Origin: Hypomesus transpacificus
Lineage: Eukaryota > Chordata > Actinopteri > Osmeriformes > Osmeridae
Direction: 5' to 3'
Assembly: GCF_021917145.1 (NCBI RefSeq)
Contig: NW_025813737.1
Coordinates: forward strand, 62,001 to 126,000
DNA: 64,000 nucleotides
How positions within the stretch are numbered: position 1 is the stretch's first letter; each line of letters begins with the position of its first letter. Shown here piece by piece: positions 9,752-20,581 of this stretch. The position numbers and the translations under genes were made by a program. Below the pieces are notes generated by a model that saw only the letters and a program-made list of their open reading frames with translations, did no database searches and was not told the origin of the DNA.

Positions 9752-9822
9752 GCATTGGCCGGGAATCGAACCCGGGTCAACTGCTTGGAAGGCAGCTATG
9801 CTTGCCACTATACCAGCAATGC
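9752..9822 (-). tRNA. tRNA-Gly-TCC: tRNA-Gly(TCC), acceptor variant
   Basis: G7-to-C acceptor change. Confidence 0.88.
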
Positions 9823-10142
9823 CCACAACATCCTCCATGATCGTACAGCATTTCGAGCCACGGTTCGACTTTTCACACCACCTACTGACGTCCAACTAGT
9901 AATTGATTGCCCTAAAACTGGTTTATACTTCTGTCGAGTTTGGAACACTTGGCCTAATCCGGATGTGCTCGACCGTCACAAGAGACGAAATGCCTCTCAC
10001 ACTTTGTATTGTCTGGTGATGGAGCCACTATACCTACGATGCCCCAAGAAAGCATCAACGACAACATGTCGAGCCACAGTTCACCTTTAAAACCCACTTA
10101 CTGACTTGAAAGCAACGAGACGGCATTAGCACCCTACAAAAG

Positions 10143-10224
10143 TGGCAGCAGTCGGATTCGAACCCACGCCTCCGGAGAGACTGGAGCCTAAATCCAGCGC
10201 CTTGGACCGCTCGGCCACGCTACC
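10143..10224 (-). tRNA. tRNA-Leu-TAG: tRNA-Leu(TAG), T-stem mismatch class
   Basis: T-stem G-G mismatch. Confidence 0.82.
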
Positions 10225-10525
10225 CCGTTGTCAGCTGTTGGCCACCCGAGCTTCTCCCAAAACTGATCGATACTGAACTAGTAACAGATTGCCCTAAACC
10301 TGGTTTATACTTCTGTCGAGTTTGGAACACTTGGCCTACTCCGGATGTGTTCGACCGTCACAAGAGACGAAATGCCTCTTCACGGTTTGTATTGTCTGGT
10401 GATGGAGCAACTATACCTACGATCCCCCAAGAAAGCATCAACGACAACATGTCGAGCCACAGTTCACCTTTAAAACCCACTTACTGACTTGAAAGCAACG
10501 AGACGGCATTAGCACCCTACAAAAG

Positions 10526-10607
10526 TGGCAGCAGTCGGATTCGAACCCACGCCTCCGGAGAGACTGGAGCCTAAATCCAGCGCCTTGGACCGCTCGGCCA
10601 CGCTACC
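10526..10607 (-). tRNA. tRNA-Leu-TAG: tRNA-Leu(TAG), T-stem mismatch class
   Basis: T-stem G-G mismatch. Confidence 0.82.
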
Positions 10608-10918
10608 CCGTTGTCAGCTGTTGGCCACCCGAGCTTCTCCCAAAACTGATCGATACTGAACTAGTAACAGATTGCCCTAAACCTGGTTTATACTTCTGTC
10701 GAGTTTGGAACACTTGGCCTACTCCGGATGTGTTCGACCGTCACAAGAGACGAAATGCCTCTTCACGGTTTGTATTGTCTGGTGATGGAGCCACTATACC
10801 TACGATGCCCCAAGAAAGCATCAACGACAACACAACACAACACGTCGAGCCACAGTTCACCTTTCAAACCCACTTACTGACGTGAAAGCAATGAGACGCC
10901 GTTAGCACCCTACAAAAG

Positions 10919-11000
10919 TAGCAGCGGTGGGATTCGAACCCACGCCTCCGGAGAGACTGGAGCCTTAATCCAGTGCCTTGGACCACTCGGCCACGCTACC
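10919..11000 (-). tRNA. tRNA-Leu-AAG: tRNA-Leu(AAG), G1-U72
   Basis: Copy of the gene at 6,959. Confidence 0.92.
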
Positions 11001-11129
11001 CCGTTGTCAACTGTTGGCCAGCCGAGCTCGAACCGAAGCTGATCGATCGTCCAGGAGCTCACGTGACTATATCTAATGCCCGCAAGCAGTGGAATGACAC
11101 CAGATAAAACACATTTTTCTCAACGTTCT

Positions 11130-11200
11130 GCATTGGCCGGGAATCGAACCCGGGTCAACTGCTTGGAAGGCAGCTATGCTTGCCACTATACCACCAATGC
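11130..11200 (-). tRNA. tRNA-Gly-TCC: tRNA-Gly(TCC)
   Basis: Canonical; third copy of the 1,980-bp repeat, with one base change in the 3' flank. Confidence 0.97.
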
Positions 11201-11520
11201 CCACGACATCCTCCATGATCGCACAGCTTTTCGAGCCACGGTTCGATTTTTCACACCACCTACTGACGTCCAACTAGTAAGAGATTGCCAAAAACCTGGT
11301 TTATACTTCTGTCGAGTTTGGAACACTTGGCCTAATCCGGATGTGCTCGACCGTCACAAGAGACGAAATGCCTCTCACACTTTGTATTGTCTGGTGATGG
11401 AGCCACTATACCTACGATGCCCCAAGAAAGCATCAACGACAACATGTCGAGCCATAATTCAACTTTCAAACCCACTTACTGACTTGAAAGCAACGAGACG
11501 GCGTTAGCACCCTACAAAAC

Positions 11521-11602
11521 TGGCAGCGGTGGGATTCGAACCCACGCCTCTGGAGAGACTGGAGCCTTAATCCAGCGCCTTGGACAGCTCGGCCACGCTA
11601 CC
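11521..11602 (-). tRNA. tRNA-Leu-AAG: tRNA-Leu(AAG), D-loop variant
   Basis: G18 is T. Confidence 0.9.
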
Positions 11603-11731
11603 CCGTTGTCAGCTGTTGGCCAGCCGAGCTCAAACCGAAGCTGATCGATCGTCCAGGAGCTTAAGTGACTATATCTAATGCCCGCAAGCAGTGGAATGAC
11701 CCCAGATAAAACACATCTTTCTCAAGGTTCT

Positions 11732-11802
11732 GCATTGGCCGGGAATCGAACCCGGGTCAACTGCTTGGAAGGCAGCTATGCTTGCCACTATACCAGCAAT
11801 GC
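11732..11802 (-). tRNA. tRNA-Gly-TCC: tRNA-Gly(TCC), acceptor variant
   Basis: G7-to-C acceptor change. Confidence 0.88.
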
Positions 11803-12122
11803 CCACAACATCCTCCATGATCGTACAGCATTTCGAGCCACGGTTCGACTTTTCACACCACCTACTGACGTCCAACTAGTAATTGATTGCCCTAAAACTG
11901 GTTTATACTTCTGTCGAGTTTGGAACACTTGGCCTAATCCGGATGTGCTCGACCGTCACAAGAGACGAAATGCCTCTCACACTTTGTATTGTCTGGTGAT
12001 GGAGCCACTATACCTACGATGCCCCAAGAAAGCATCAACGACAACATGTCGAGCCACAGTTCACCTTTAAAACCCACTTACTGACTTGAAAGCAACGAGA
12101 CGGCATTAGCACCCTACAAAAG

Positions 12123-12204
12123 TGGCAGCAGTCGGATTCGAACCCACGCCTCCGGAGAGACTGGAGCCTAAATCCAGCGCCTTGGACCGCTCGGCCACGC
12201 TACC
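12123..12204 (-). tRNA. tRNA-Leu-TAG: tRNA-Leu(TAG), T-stem mismatch class
   Basis: T-stem G-G mismatch. Confidence 0.82.
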
Positions 12205-12510
12205 CCGTTGTCAGCTGTTGGCCACCCGAGCTTCTCCCAAAACTGATCGATACTGAACTAGTAACAGATTGCCCTAAACCTGGTTTATACTTCTGTCGAG
12301 TTTGGAACACTTGGCCTACTCCGGATGTGTTCGACCGTCACAAGAGACGAAATGCCTCTTCACGGTTTGTATTGTCTGGTGATGGAGCAACTATACCTAC
12401 GATCCCCCAAGAAAGCATAAACGACAACACAACACGTCGAGCCACAGTTCACCTTTCAAACCCACTTACTGACGTGAAAGCAATGAGACGCCGTTAGCAC
12501 CCTACAAAAG

Positions 12511-12592
12511 TGGCAGCGGTGGGATTCGAACCCACGCCTCCGGAGAGACTGGAGCCTTAATCCAGCGCCTTGGACCGCTCGGCCACGCTACC
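12511..12592 (-). tRNA. tRNA-Leu-AAG: tRNA-Leu(AAG)
   Basis: Canonical AAG gene. Confidence 0.97.
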
Positions 12593-12721
12593 CCGTTGTC
12601 AGCTGTTGGCCAGCCGAGCTCGAACCGAAGCTGATCGATCGTCCAGGAGCTCACGTGACTATATCTAATGCCCGCAAGCAGTGGAATGACACCAGATAAA
12701 ACACATTTTTCTCAAGGTTCT

Positions 12722-12792
12722 GCATTGGCCGGGAATCGAACCCGGGTCAACTGCTTGGAAGGCAGCTATGCTTGTCACTATACCACCAATGC
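12722..12792 (-). tRNA. tRNA-Gly-TCC: tRNA-Gly(TCC), D-loop variant
   Basis: D-loop GG is GA, as at 2,984; the two units are copies 9,738 bp apart. Confidence 0.88.
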
Positions 12793-13112
12793 CCACAACA
12801 TCCTCCATGATCGCACAGCTTTTCGAGCCACGGTTCGATTTTTCACACCACCTACTGACGTCCAACTAGTAAGAGATTGCCATAAACCTGGTTTATACTT
12901 CTGTCGAGTTTGGAACACTTGGCCTAATCCGGATGTGCTCGACCGTCACAAGAGCCGAAATGCCTCTCACACTTTGTATTGTCTGGTGATGGAGCCACTA
13001 TACCTACGATGCCCCAAGAAAGCATCAACGACAACATGTCGAGCCATAATTCAACTTTAAAACCCACTTACTGACTTGAAAGCAACGAGACGGCATTATC
13101 ACCCTACAAAAA

Positions 13113-13194
13113 TGGCAGCAGTCGGATTCTAACCCACGCCTCCGGAGAGACTGGAGCCTAAATCCAGCGCCTTGGACGGCTCGGCCACGCTACC
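13113..13194 (-). tRNA. tRNA-Leu-TAG: tRNA-Leu(TAG), degenerate
   Basis: T-stem mismatch, C56 lost, G18 changed; a copy of the gene at 3,375. Confidence 0.7.
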
Positions 13195-13505
13195 CCGTTG
13201 TCAGCTGTTGGCCACCCGAGCTTCTCCCAAAACTGATCGATACTGAACTAGTAACAGATTGCCCTAAACCTGGTTTATACTTCTGTCGAGTTTGGAACAC
13301 TTGGCCTACTCCGGATGTGTTCGACCGTCACAAGAGACGAAATGCCTCTTCACGGTTTGTATTGTCTGGTGATGGAGCCACTATACCTACGATGCCCCAA
13401 GAAAGCATCAACGACAACACAACACAACACGTCGAGCCACAGTTCACCTTTCAAACCCACTTACTGACGTGAAAGCAATGAGACGCCGTTAGCACCCTAC
13501 AAAAG

Positions 13506-13587
13506 TAGCAGCGGTGGGATTCGAACCCACGCCTCCGGAGAGACTGGAGCCTTAATCCAGTGCCTTGGACCACTCGGCCACGCTACC
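13506..13587 (-). tRNA. tRNA-Leu-AAG: tRNA-Leu(AAG), G1-U72
   Basis: Same form as the gene at 6,959. Confidence 0.92.
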
Positions 13588-13716
13588 CCGTTGTCAACTG
13601 TTGGCCAGCCGAGCTCGAACCGAAGCTGATCGATCGTCCAGGAGCTCACGTGACTATATCTAATGCCCGCAAGCAGTGGAATGACACCAGATAAAACACA
13701 TTTTTCTCAAGGTTCT

Positions 13717-13787
13717 GCATTGGCCGGGAATCGAACCCGGGTCAACTGCTTGGAAGGCAGCTATGCTTGCCACTATACCACCAATGC
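13717..13787 (-). tRNA. tRNA-Gly-TCC: tRNA-Gly(TCC)
   Basis: Canonical gene; its unit is the 9,738-bp-distant copy of the unit at 3,979. Confidence 0.97.
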
Positions 13788-14107
13788 CCATGACATCCTC
13801 CATGATCGCACAGGTTTTCGAGCCACGGTTCGATTTTTCACACCACCTACTGACGTCCAACTAGTAAGAGATTGCCATAAACCTGGTTTATACTTCTGTC
13901 GAGTTTGGAACACTTGGCCTAATCCGGATGTGCTCGACCGTCACAAGAGCCGAAATGCCTCTCACACTTTGTATTGTCTGGTGATGGAGCCACTATACCT
14001 ACGATGCCCCAAGAAAGCATCAACGACAACATGTCGAGCCATAATTCAACTTTAAAACCCACTTACTGACTTGAAAGCAACGAGACGGCATTATCACCCT
14101 ACAAAAA

Positions 14108-14189
14108 TGGCAGCAGTCGGATTCTAACCCACGCCTCCGGAGAGACTGGAGCCTAAATCCAGCGCCTTGGACGGCTCGGCCACGCTACC
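14108..14189 (-). tRNA. tRNA-Leu-TAG: tRNA-Leu(TAG), degenerate
   Basis: T-stem mismatch, C56 lost, G18 changed. Confidence 0.7.
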
Positions 14190-14500
14190 CCGTTGTCAGC
14201 TGTTGGCCACCCGAGCTTCTCCCAAAACTGATCGATACTGAACTAGTAACAGATTGCCCTAAACCTGGTTTATACTTCTGTCGAGTTTGGAACACTTGGC
14301 CTACTCCGGATGTGTTCGACCGTCACAAGAGACGAAATGCCTCTTCACGGTTTGTATTGTCTGGTGATGGAGCCACTATACCTACGATGCCCCAAGAAAG
14401 CATCAACGACAACACAACACAACACGTCGAGCCACAGTTCACCTTTCAAACCCACTTACTCACGTGAAAGCAATGAGACGCCGTTAGCACCCTACAAAAG

Positions 14501-14582
14501 TGGCAGCGGTGGGATTCGAACCCACGCCTCCGGAGAGACTGGAGCCTTAATCCAGCGCCTTGGACCGCTCGGCCACGCTACC
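14501..14582 (-). tRNA. tRNA-Leu-AAG: tRNA-Leu(AAG)
   Basis: Canonical gene; last Leu before the first Dada-like transposon. Confidence 0.97.
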
Positions 14583-14711
14583 CCGTTGTCAACTGTTGGC
14601 CAGCCGAGCTCGAACCGAAGCTGATCGATCGTCCAGGAGCTCACGTGACTATATCTAATGCCCGCAAGCAGTGGAATGACACCAGATAAAATACATTTTT
14701 CTCAAGGTTCT

Positions 14712-14745
14712 GCATTGGCTGGGAATCGAACCCGGGTCAGCCGCG
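14712..14745 (-). pseudogene. tRNA-Gly 3' part, split by Dada-like transposon copy 1
   Basis: Thirty-four bases: acceptor 3' strand, T arm and the 3' half of the anticodon stem, ending in the target duplication GCCGCG at 14,740-14,745. Confidence 0.9.
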
Positions 14746-15477
14746 CGGGAGGCTGCGATGAATGGTCTTAACTTCCTTAACTTTTCCCATTCATTCTCTA
14801 TGGCTATCCTTAACCATATCGAATACTACCATTTGTGGCCACTATGGGGATTTGGGGGGCGCTGTTTCGCGGTTTTCTTACGAGATAGAGAAGCGTCTCA
14901 GATCAGAATATTTTTTGAGAGAACAGTACACGTAGATCTGCACTGAGGTAAGATATCCATCTGGATAGATCTAAAAATAGCTAGCTAAATCATGAATGAA
15001 CATGTTATTTTACTCATCTCTGCTTTGTGAAAACTCAACATTGAGCACGCTATGACTCTCAGTCTAACAGTATGAATGAATGAAACTGTATGTACAGTAG
15101 CCACTAATGCAATGTTACGTTGGTACTACTATAACTTCCCAAAGTTATTCAGTAACGTTAGTTACTAACAATATACCGACAATGGTTTGCCAGCATGTTA
15201 TGTAAAATTAATAGTGAATCGTGAATAAAAGTCATGTTAGAAGAGAGCTGTTCGCAGCTAATACACATTCCAAGACAAAGGACATTGAGGGGGATTGTTG
15301 GGGGATGGGGGAGGATGGGGGAGTTGAGATGAGGCACATTCACCTCAAGTAAGCACACTCATCGAATAGATACAGATCTACTGTAGGGCAGTGTAGTTTG
15401 AAAATACTCTGGCTACCACCCCCTCTTGACATGTAATTTGTTGTAATTATTGAATGTGTTATTTCTTTTAAATACAG
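14746..15477 (+). promoter_or_regulatory. 5' end, leader exon and first intron of Dada-like copy 1
   Basis: A donor GAG|GTAAGA after 14,947 and an acceptor ending at 15,477, immediately before the ATG, suggest a non-coding leader exon (about 14,750-14,947) and a 530-bp intron. G-rich runs lie at 15,290-15,325. No other gene is visible. Confidence 0.5.
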
Positions 15478-16159
15478 ATGTCTAAGCAAGTTTTTAGTTT
15501 TTATCCTGGGAGAGTGGTGGTGGTCTTTCGGAAGGGGTCACATGGCTACCTTCTCCAAGATGCAACTGAGGAAGCCAAGCGTTGGAAGGACTCCTCTGTC
15601 TCTCTGAAGGACAAGTCAGCACCCATAAAGGAGGAGCAGATGAGGGCAAGGGCGTGCTCTTTGGTCCGTGACCGAGGGGGGGATGTGTCTGATCAAACTG
15701 AGGTGTTGGGGGAGTATACTTTACAGTTTGGAAAGTATAAGGGGAAATTGGTCAGATGGCTCCTTGAAAATGATGTGGGGTACACTCTGTACCTCATTAA
15801 ACAATTTGAAAAGGAGCAAATGGCTGGCATGCCTTTGGATGGGCCCAGCAAAGACAGCCTGCGGTCCTTTGTAGGGTATGCCAATTCCTTCAAGGAAATC
15901 AAGGCAGTGCTGGAGTACGAGGCCAGGAGGACCGGGGCTGTCAGCTCAGTGGAGGAGGACCAACAGGTCGGCTTTGGCCGCATGCCAACAAGGACCTGGG
16001 GTGACGTCTGGGAGGGTAGGGCAGATGGCTTTGCAGCGTTCGTTCTGTCCCGGACCACCACTCCGGGAACTAGCATGGACAAACTGAAGCGGTACCTGAC
16101 CAAGAAGACCCAGGAGGCATCCATGTCCTCTCCTCTGCTCGCCTCCAGCCAAGCCGTGG
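15478..16159 (+). CDS. transposase exon with N-terminal ExoX-C-like module (copy 1)
   Basis: The ATG follows the splice acceptor directly. About 227 residues; residues 75-125 contain LQFGKYKGKLVRWLLENDVG-type sequence, a motif found in ExoX-like C-terminal domains. The family assignment is from memory. The frame is open here, unlike in copy 2. Confidence 0.6.
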
Positions 16160-17704
16160 GTAGGTCATCAGTATTAATTAAATATTATAAGTAATTTAAT
16201 GCTTGTGATTATGGTTAACTTTCATTTGATGCATGTAACAGATAGGATATAAATGTAACTATTGTACAGTGAAAGGAATACATTCTTATGTTTCTTTCCT
16301 GTTTGCACCACAGTCATGGATGAAGATGAAGACCTGGAGCAAGCCATGCTGAACATCTCCCCCTCCAAGATGGTCAAGCAGAGCTGTAAGTGAATGTTCC
16401 TTTGTGGGCCTTGTTGTGTGTGACTGAGGACACATTTAAAGCAATATGCTTTTGAACTGCTACTTGACAGCATGTTGTACATCTTTTCATCTCTGCTTTG
16501 TCACTAGCTGCTGCCCTGTCTTCGGGTGCATCTTCATCTCCCAGGAATAAGAGACCAGCAGGCCGAGGTCTCTTTGCATATCAGTTGTTGGGACCAAGAC
16601 ATGACTCTTGGTCAATGTTCATGCCACGTTCCTGGCCTTGTTCAATGTTCATGCCACGTTTCTGGCCTTGTTCAATGTTTATGGTGTTCTGCCTTTCAAA
16701 ACTCCAATCATGAATTTACATCCTCTCCATCGTTGATGGTAAGTGTTTTTTTTCTTATACTCTGCATGATTCCCATTATGAATTTACAGGCTCTTCGTTG
16801 AGGGTAAGTGTTATTTGTCTTATACTCTGCATGATGACTGCATGAATGTGCATGCCACCGTTTGCATTGTTTGCTTAACAGGTTTTTGAACACAATTATT
16901 TATTTAGGATTAAAGCTGTTTGATAGTTGCTGACAGATCCAATTGAGAGAAGTTCTTACATGCAAACAAAGCACACATGCAATTTGCCTCTGTCAGTCTG
17001 AAATATAACTTTTACACGGTGACTAACTTTGTCCTTTTTTTCAGGATATAAGAATCCATCCGCTGCTCAGTCTAAACTGCCTGGTAACAGACTGGACCCC
17101 AGCACTGCTCAAGGTAAAATGATCATGTTCCTAGGACTACATCTGAATCTCTTGCAATTTAAAAACATACTACAAACAATATGTTGTGTTTTGCATGAGC
17201 TACTATGTTAGATGTTGAGAATAACATTGTGCTTTCTGTAATAGAAAAGAGTAAACCAGCAGCCACACTCTCCAGACCAGACCAGGGTGATGGACTCACT
17301 TCTTTGTTGCCAGGTTAATATTGATGTCTACATGCGCCTAACTAGATACAAGATTTAATCAAACATAACTTACTTACCTCATTTAACTCTTAGCCTGTGA
17401 TTGAAAGTCATCTCTCACTGCAGTCCCGGTAGCAAAAAGACAGGTTGTGAGCTATATACATATTTTGTCATTAGATCCCCCAGTTCCAGTGAAGGCTCCA
17501 GTGCCAGTTCCGCCCGAGTTGCTTGCACTGGGCCTGTGTACAGAGTCAGCAAACACTGCTATCTCAAAAGGTATGAGTCACTATTATTTAATAATATAAT
17601 TACTTGAAAGTATTTAAAAATATTTTATATGTTTAAAAATCTATGTATTTAGTCTGTTGTTTACAGAATGTAGTTGCTCATCATTATCATCTGTCATCCT
17701 GCAG

Positions 17705-18910
17705 CCTCTCCCCGACTGGCTCCTGTGCTGTCTGCAGCCACCATGCCACCGCACTCTGCTCCATCTCCTGCCACGTCTGCTGCTGTCGCTCTACCCTGTC
17801 CTGTTCCAGCCGCAGCTGGTGCGCTACCTACCCCAGCTCCGTCTACCATCCCACCACCACTCCATAGGAAGGACCAAGACGTCAGCCAGTGGAACTGCTC
17901 CCAAAACCAGAAGATGTGGATGAAAACGGAGATGGAATCTTTGGGACTTTGGCCAGGATCTCGACCTGTACGACATCTGATGGGTATGATCTCCTTGTGG
18001 CGTCATCCACCCCAACCAGAACTCATAGATCCAGTCTATGATATGCCATCTCCCAAGTACTTCCAGCTACATCCATTTTTCATTTGGAAACCGGAGCATG
18101 CAATTATGGAGAGAGTGAGGAACAATTACATTTTACCCTGCCTCTACGGCTGCTCCACTCCCCATGTGGTTTCGGCAGGAGTTGGGCGACCCCGGGTCAT
18201 TATTGGGACCAGCGGCCAGTACTACATCTTGGCCTCTCGGCTGAACTGCAAAACATGCAAGAGGTACTGGTTCGCTGACAAACCCCAGTGGATGGAAATG
18301 CTGCCACAACTCTTCTGCAACATCCTGCCAGCATTTCTCACCCACAAAAAAGCCATCTGCAAAACGGTAATGGATGAGCTATGTCGCACAGGGAGGTCGG
18401 CCACAGACATGGCAAATCAGCTGAATGAGGCTCTGCACCTACGGTACGAGAGGGCACACCTTGCCTATCTGTTGACTGTACAGAATGTGCAGGATGGTGA
18501 CTCCGGCCTGTATGGGCAGAAGACCATCACAGGCACCATGCGGAAGGACAACACCCCTGATCCCTTTGGTACCTACGACTTGACCAATGGCTGGTGTGGG
18601 GTAGCCATCAGTCCCCGCTACCTAGTAGACTGCCTCGTACATGAGTACCACCGTAAGGAGAAGACCCTCACTCTTGTCCTGCAAGGCACTTTTGGGCAGG
18701 TCATTCGAGCTGACCACACACGGAAGGTGGCCCGGAAGGTGGTGCTCTCATCCGGAACCATGTCCTCGTGATGAATGAGAACTGGATGATCCTGTCCTGG
18801 GTGATGCTTCAGTCAGAGAGTGACCGGTCGCTGGAACCCATGTACGAGGGGCTGTCTCATCGCTACGACTCAGCTGGACTGCCGAAGGCAAAGTACCAGT
18901 GGGTGGACAG
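17705..18910 (+). CDS. transposase exon with cysteine-rich region and first two catalytic Asp (copy 1)
   Basis: Largest exon. A Pro/Ala-rich start leads into a globular region with LYGCSTPH and CKTCKRYW, probably a zinc knuckle, of DUF6729 type. The first catalytic Asp lies in RADHTRK at about 18,712; the second in WVDRDCC at about 18,906, whose last codons are completed by the next exon. A one-base deletion near 18,768, also present in copy 2, separates the two motifs. Confidence 0.65.
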
Positions 18911-19077
18911 GTAAAAGCCAGATCACAGCTTTTGTATTCAATTTTACACAGGACAGAAACATTTAGCAAAATATAATATACTATATAGTTACAGGGGATT
19001 GTATGCAGGTGACATAGAAACTCAAAGCCTATCATTAATTTGTGTTTTTCTCTCTCTCTCTCTCACTGTGTGAGCAG

Positions 19078-19450
19078 GGACTGCTGTGCTGATTTCCGGA
19101 TCCCAAACCTTGACCCCCAGGAGCACCTCCACTGGGATTTATGGAAAACCACGGAAGCTGTGGTGACGGGGGCAACATCTGGGAACCTGACCAACTCATG
19201 TGCCTCCCGGGGAAAGTACAGCAGCGACATCACTGTCAAACTGGACCTTTTCCATTGCATGCGGCGGTTCTCAAGGGAGTGCGTGTCAGAGCACCATACA
19301 CTCCACAGCACTTTCTGCCGGTTCCTCAGTGCTGCATTCTGTGTGGTGGACCAGACTGACCTGCAGAGGCTGACGGAGGCATACGCCTTCTGTGGGATCA
19401 GGCCTGCCAATCCCACAAAGCAGCATATCCGGGAACACTGCCGGACCAAG
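19078..19450 (+). CDS. transposase exon with DxxH motif (copy 1)
   Basis: Completes VDRDCC and carries KLDLFHCMRRF at about 19,238-19,270. The DLFH matches the (C/D)xxH motif found between the second Asp and the Glu in IS256, MuDR, hAT, P, Kolobok and Dada transposases. The frame ends at the donor after CRTK. Confidence 0.65.
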
Positions 19451-19580
19451 GTACTTTTGAATGTTCATAACATTAATAATGCTTGTTATGTTATAACATA
19501 AATAAGAAAAATACGTAATTTAATTTCTGTATTCCGTTAATGCATATGAAATCATCTGTAATCCTTTTTTCAATTGTAAG

Positions 19581-20258
19581 GTACCACAACCTACAGAGCT
19601 GCTGGAGAGAGTGGAGAGCGTCCTCAAACAGTTCTTCCTAGAGACAGATCCCAATGGTGTCTACCTCTTCAAGCCGTCCATGCTAAAGCTGTGGAGACTC
19701 CAGAGGGTGCACATCCTGAGAGGCTGCCTGAGTGATCCAGAAGAGGAGGACGGGATCCTTTACAGACACGGAGGAACAGTGCAGCTCAACCACGTCAAGG
19801 GTGAAGGAGCAGCTGTCCCAGTGTGGATCCCTGTGAGAGGCACCTCCCAACAGGAGGGTTTCCATGCGCATCAGGCACGGTGGATCACAGGCAACTGTGT
19901 TTCCTCCGAGCTCTTCCAGGCTCAAGGCATGATGGGCATGGCACGGTGGAACTTTCAGAGATTGGTGGATCTGAAGTTACCGGACGTGAAGCTACCTGCA
20001 GTCTTTGACCCAGTGCTCATCATGCAGCTGAACGTGGCATCGGAGAGGGTGACCGGCCATGCCAAATACCCTGCACTGCAGTTGAGCCACAGAGACACAG
20101 GGGAGAGATTTGGCCTGCAGTATGTGGAGCCAGGCTGTCGCCCTGTGCCTCTGGACTGGTTCAAGAACAGGTCCCAGGGGGCTGATGAAGAGGGAGCTGA
20201 GGAAGAGGAGGCTGAACGGGTGGTCGCCGACCAGCCCTTCATCACGCCAGAAGACAAT
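19581..20258 (+). CDS. transposase exon with catalytic Glu (copy 1)
   Basis: 226 codons, phase 0 at both ends. RGTSQQEGFHAHQARW contains the likely catalytic Glu at 19,854-19,856, followed by FQAQGMMGMARWN. The exon ends in an acidic Glu-rich stretch. Confidence 0.65.
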
Positions 20259-20581
20259 GTAAGTTGCATTGATAGCACTTTGTAATTTACCCTTTCAAAC
20301 GTACACAGGTTATACCTGCAGACTAAGCACACATGTTTAAATAATTAAAATGCATGTACTTCCTCTGTTGCAGGATGACGTCTTTGGTGAGGCTTCTGGA
20401 GTCTTGCCCCAGACCACAGTCCAGCCAGTCCAATCAACCTCCACTCAAGGTAATTTTGCAAATATCCCTCATTTTACACATCTGCTAGTAAAATGTGAAT
20501 GAGATGCAACACTCAAGTTGCACTGATGCTTGATAGAGCAAGATTTTATATTTATTATGTGTTATTTCTACTTGTCTTCAG

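Larger units (their letters stand above)
6959..12428. repeat. higher-order repeat, period 1,980 bp, nearly three copies
   Basis: Copies start at 6,959, 8,939 and 10,919; the third diverges near 12,419-12,428. Each copy holds Leu(AAG), Gly, Leu(AAG), Gly, Leu(TAG), Leu(TAG). Only a handful of base differences are visible between copies (for example near 7,798, 7,980 and 11,125), so the amplification is recent. Confidence 0.9.
1..14711 (-). repeat. tandem tRNA-Leu/tRNA-Gly array, block 1
   Basis: Head-to-tail repeat of two unit types: about 602 bp (tRNA-Leu plus tRNA-Gly) and about 383-393 bp (tRNA-Leu only). Reading the minus strand, each long unit runs Gly gene, about 130-bp linker, Leu gene, then about 320 bp of spacer to the next Gly gene. 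Spacers hold no protein gene; they carry a conserved TGACGTC about 65 bp upstream of Gly, CACGTG about 60 bp upstream of Leu, and an A-box-like relic. The short units lack the Gly gene: the linker is joined directly to the distal spacer near a shared CTGATCGAT. The block stops where a DNA transposon interrupts a tRNA-Gly gene. Confidence 0.95.

Noticed and set aside
1-14711. CRISPR-like regular spacing
   Set aside because: The repeats are 383-602-bp tRNA units in eukaryotic DNA, not short repeats with unique spacers.
14758-14946. 62-residue open frame at the left end of the transposon
   Set aside because: It ends in the proposed leader exon just before a splice donor; no motif, and the first catalytic-gene ATG follows the next acceptor.
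17424-17443. Possible 20-base exon in the transposase gene
   Set aside because: Including it breaks the phase into the next exon, whereas skipping it keeps the phase.
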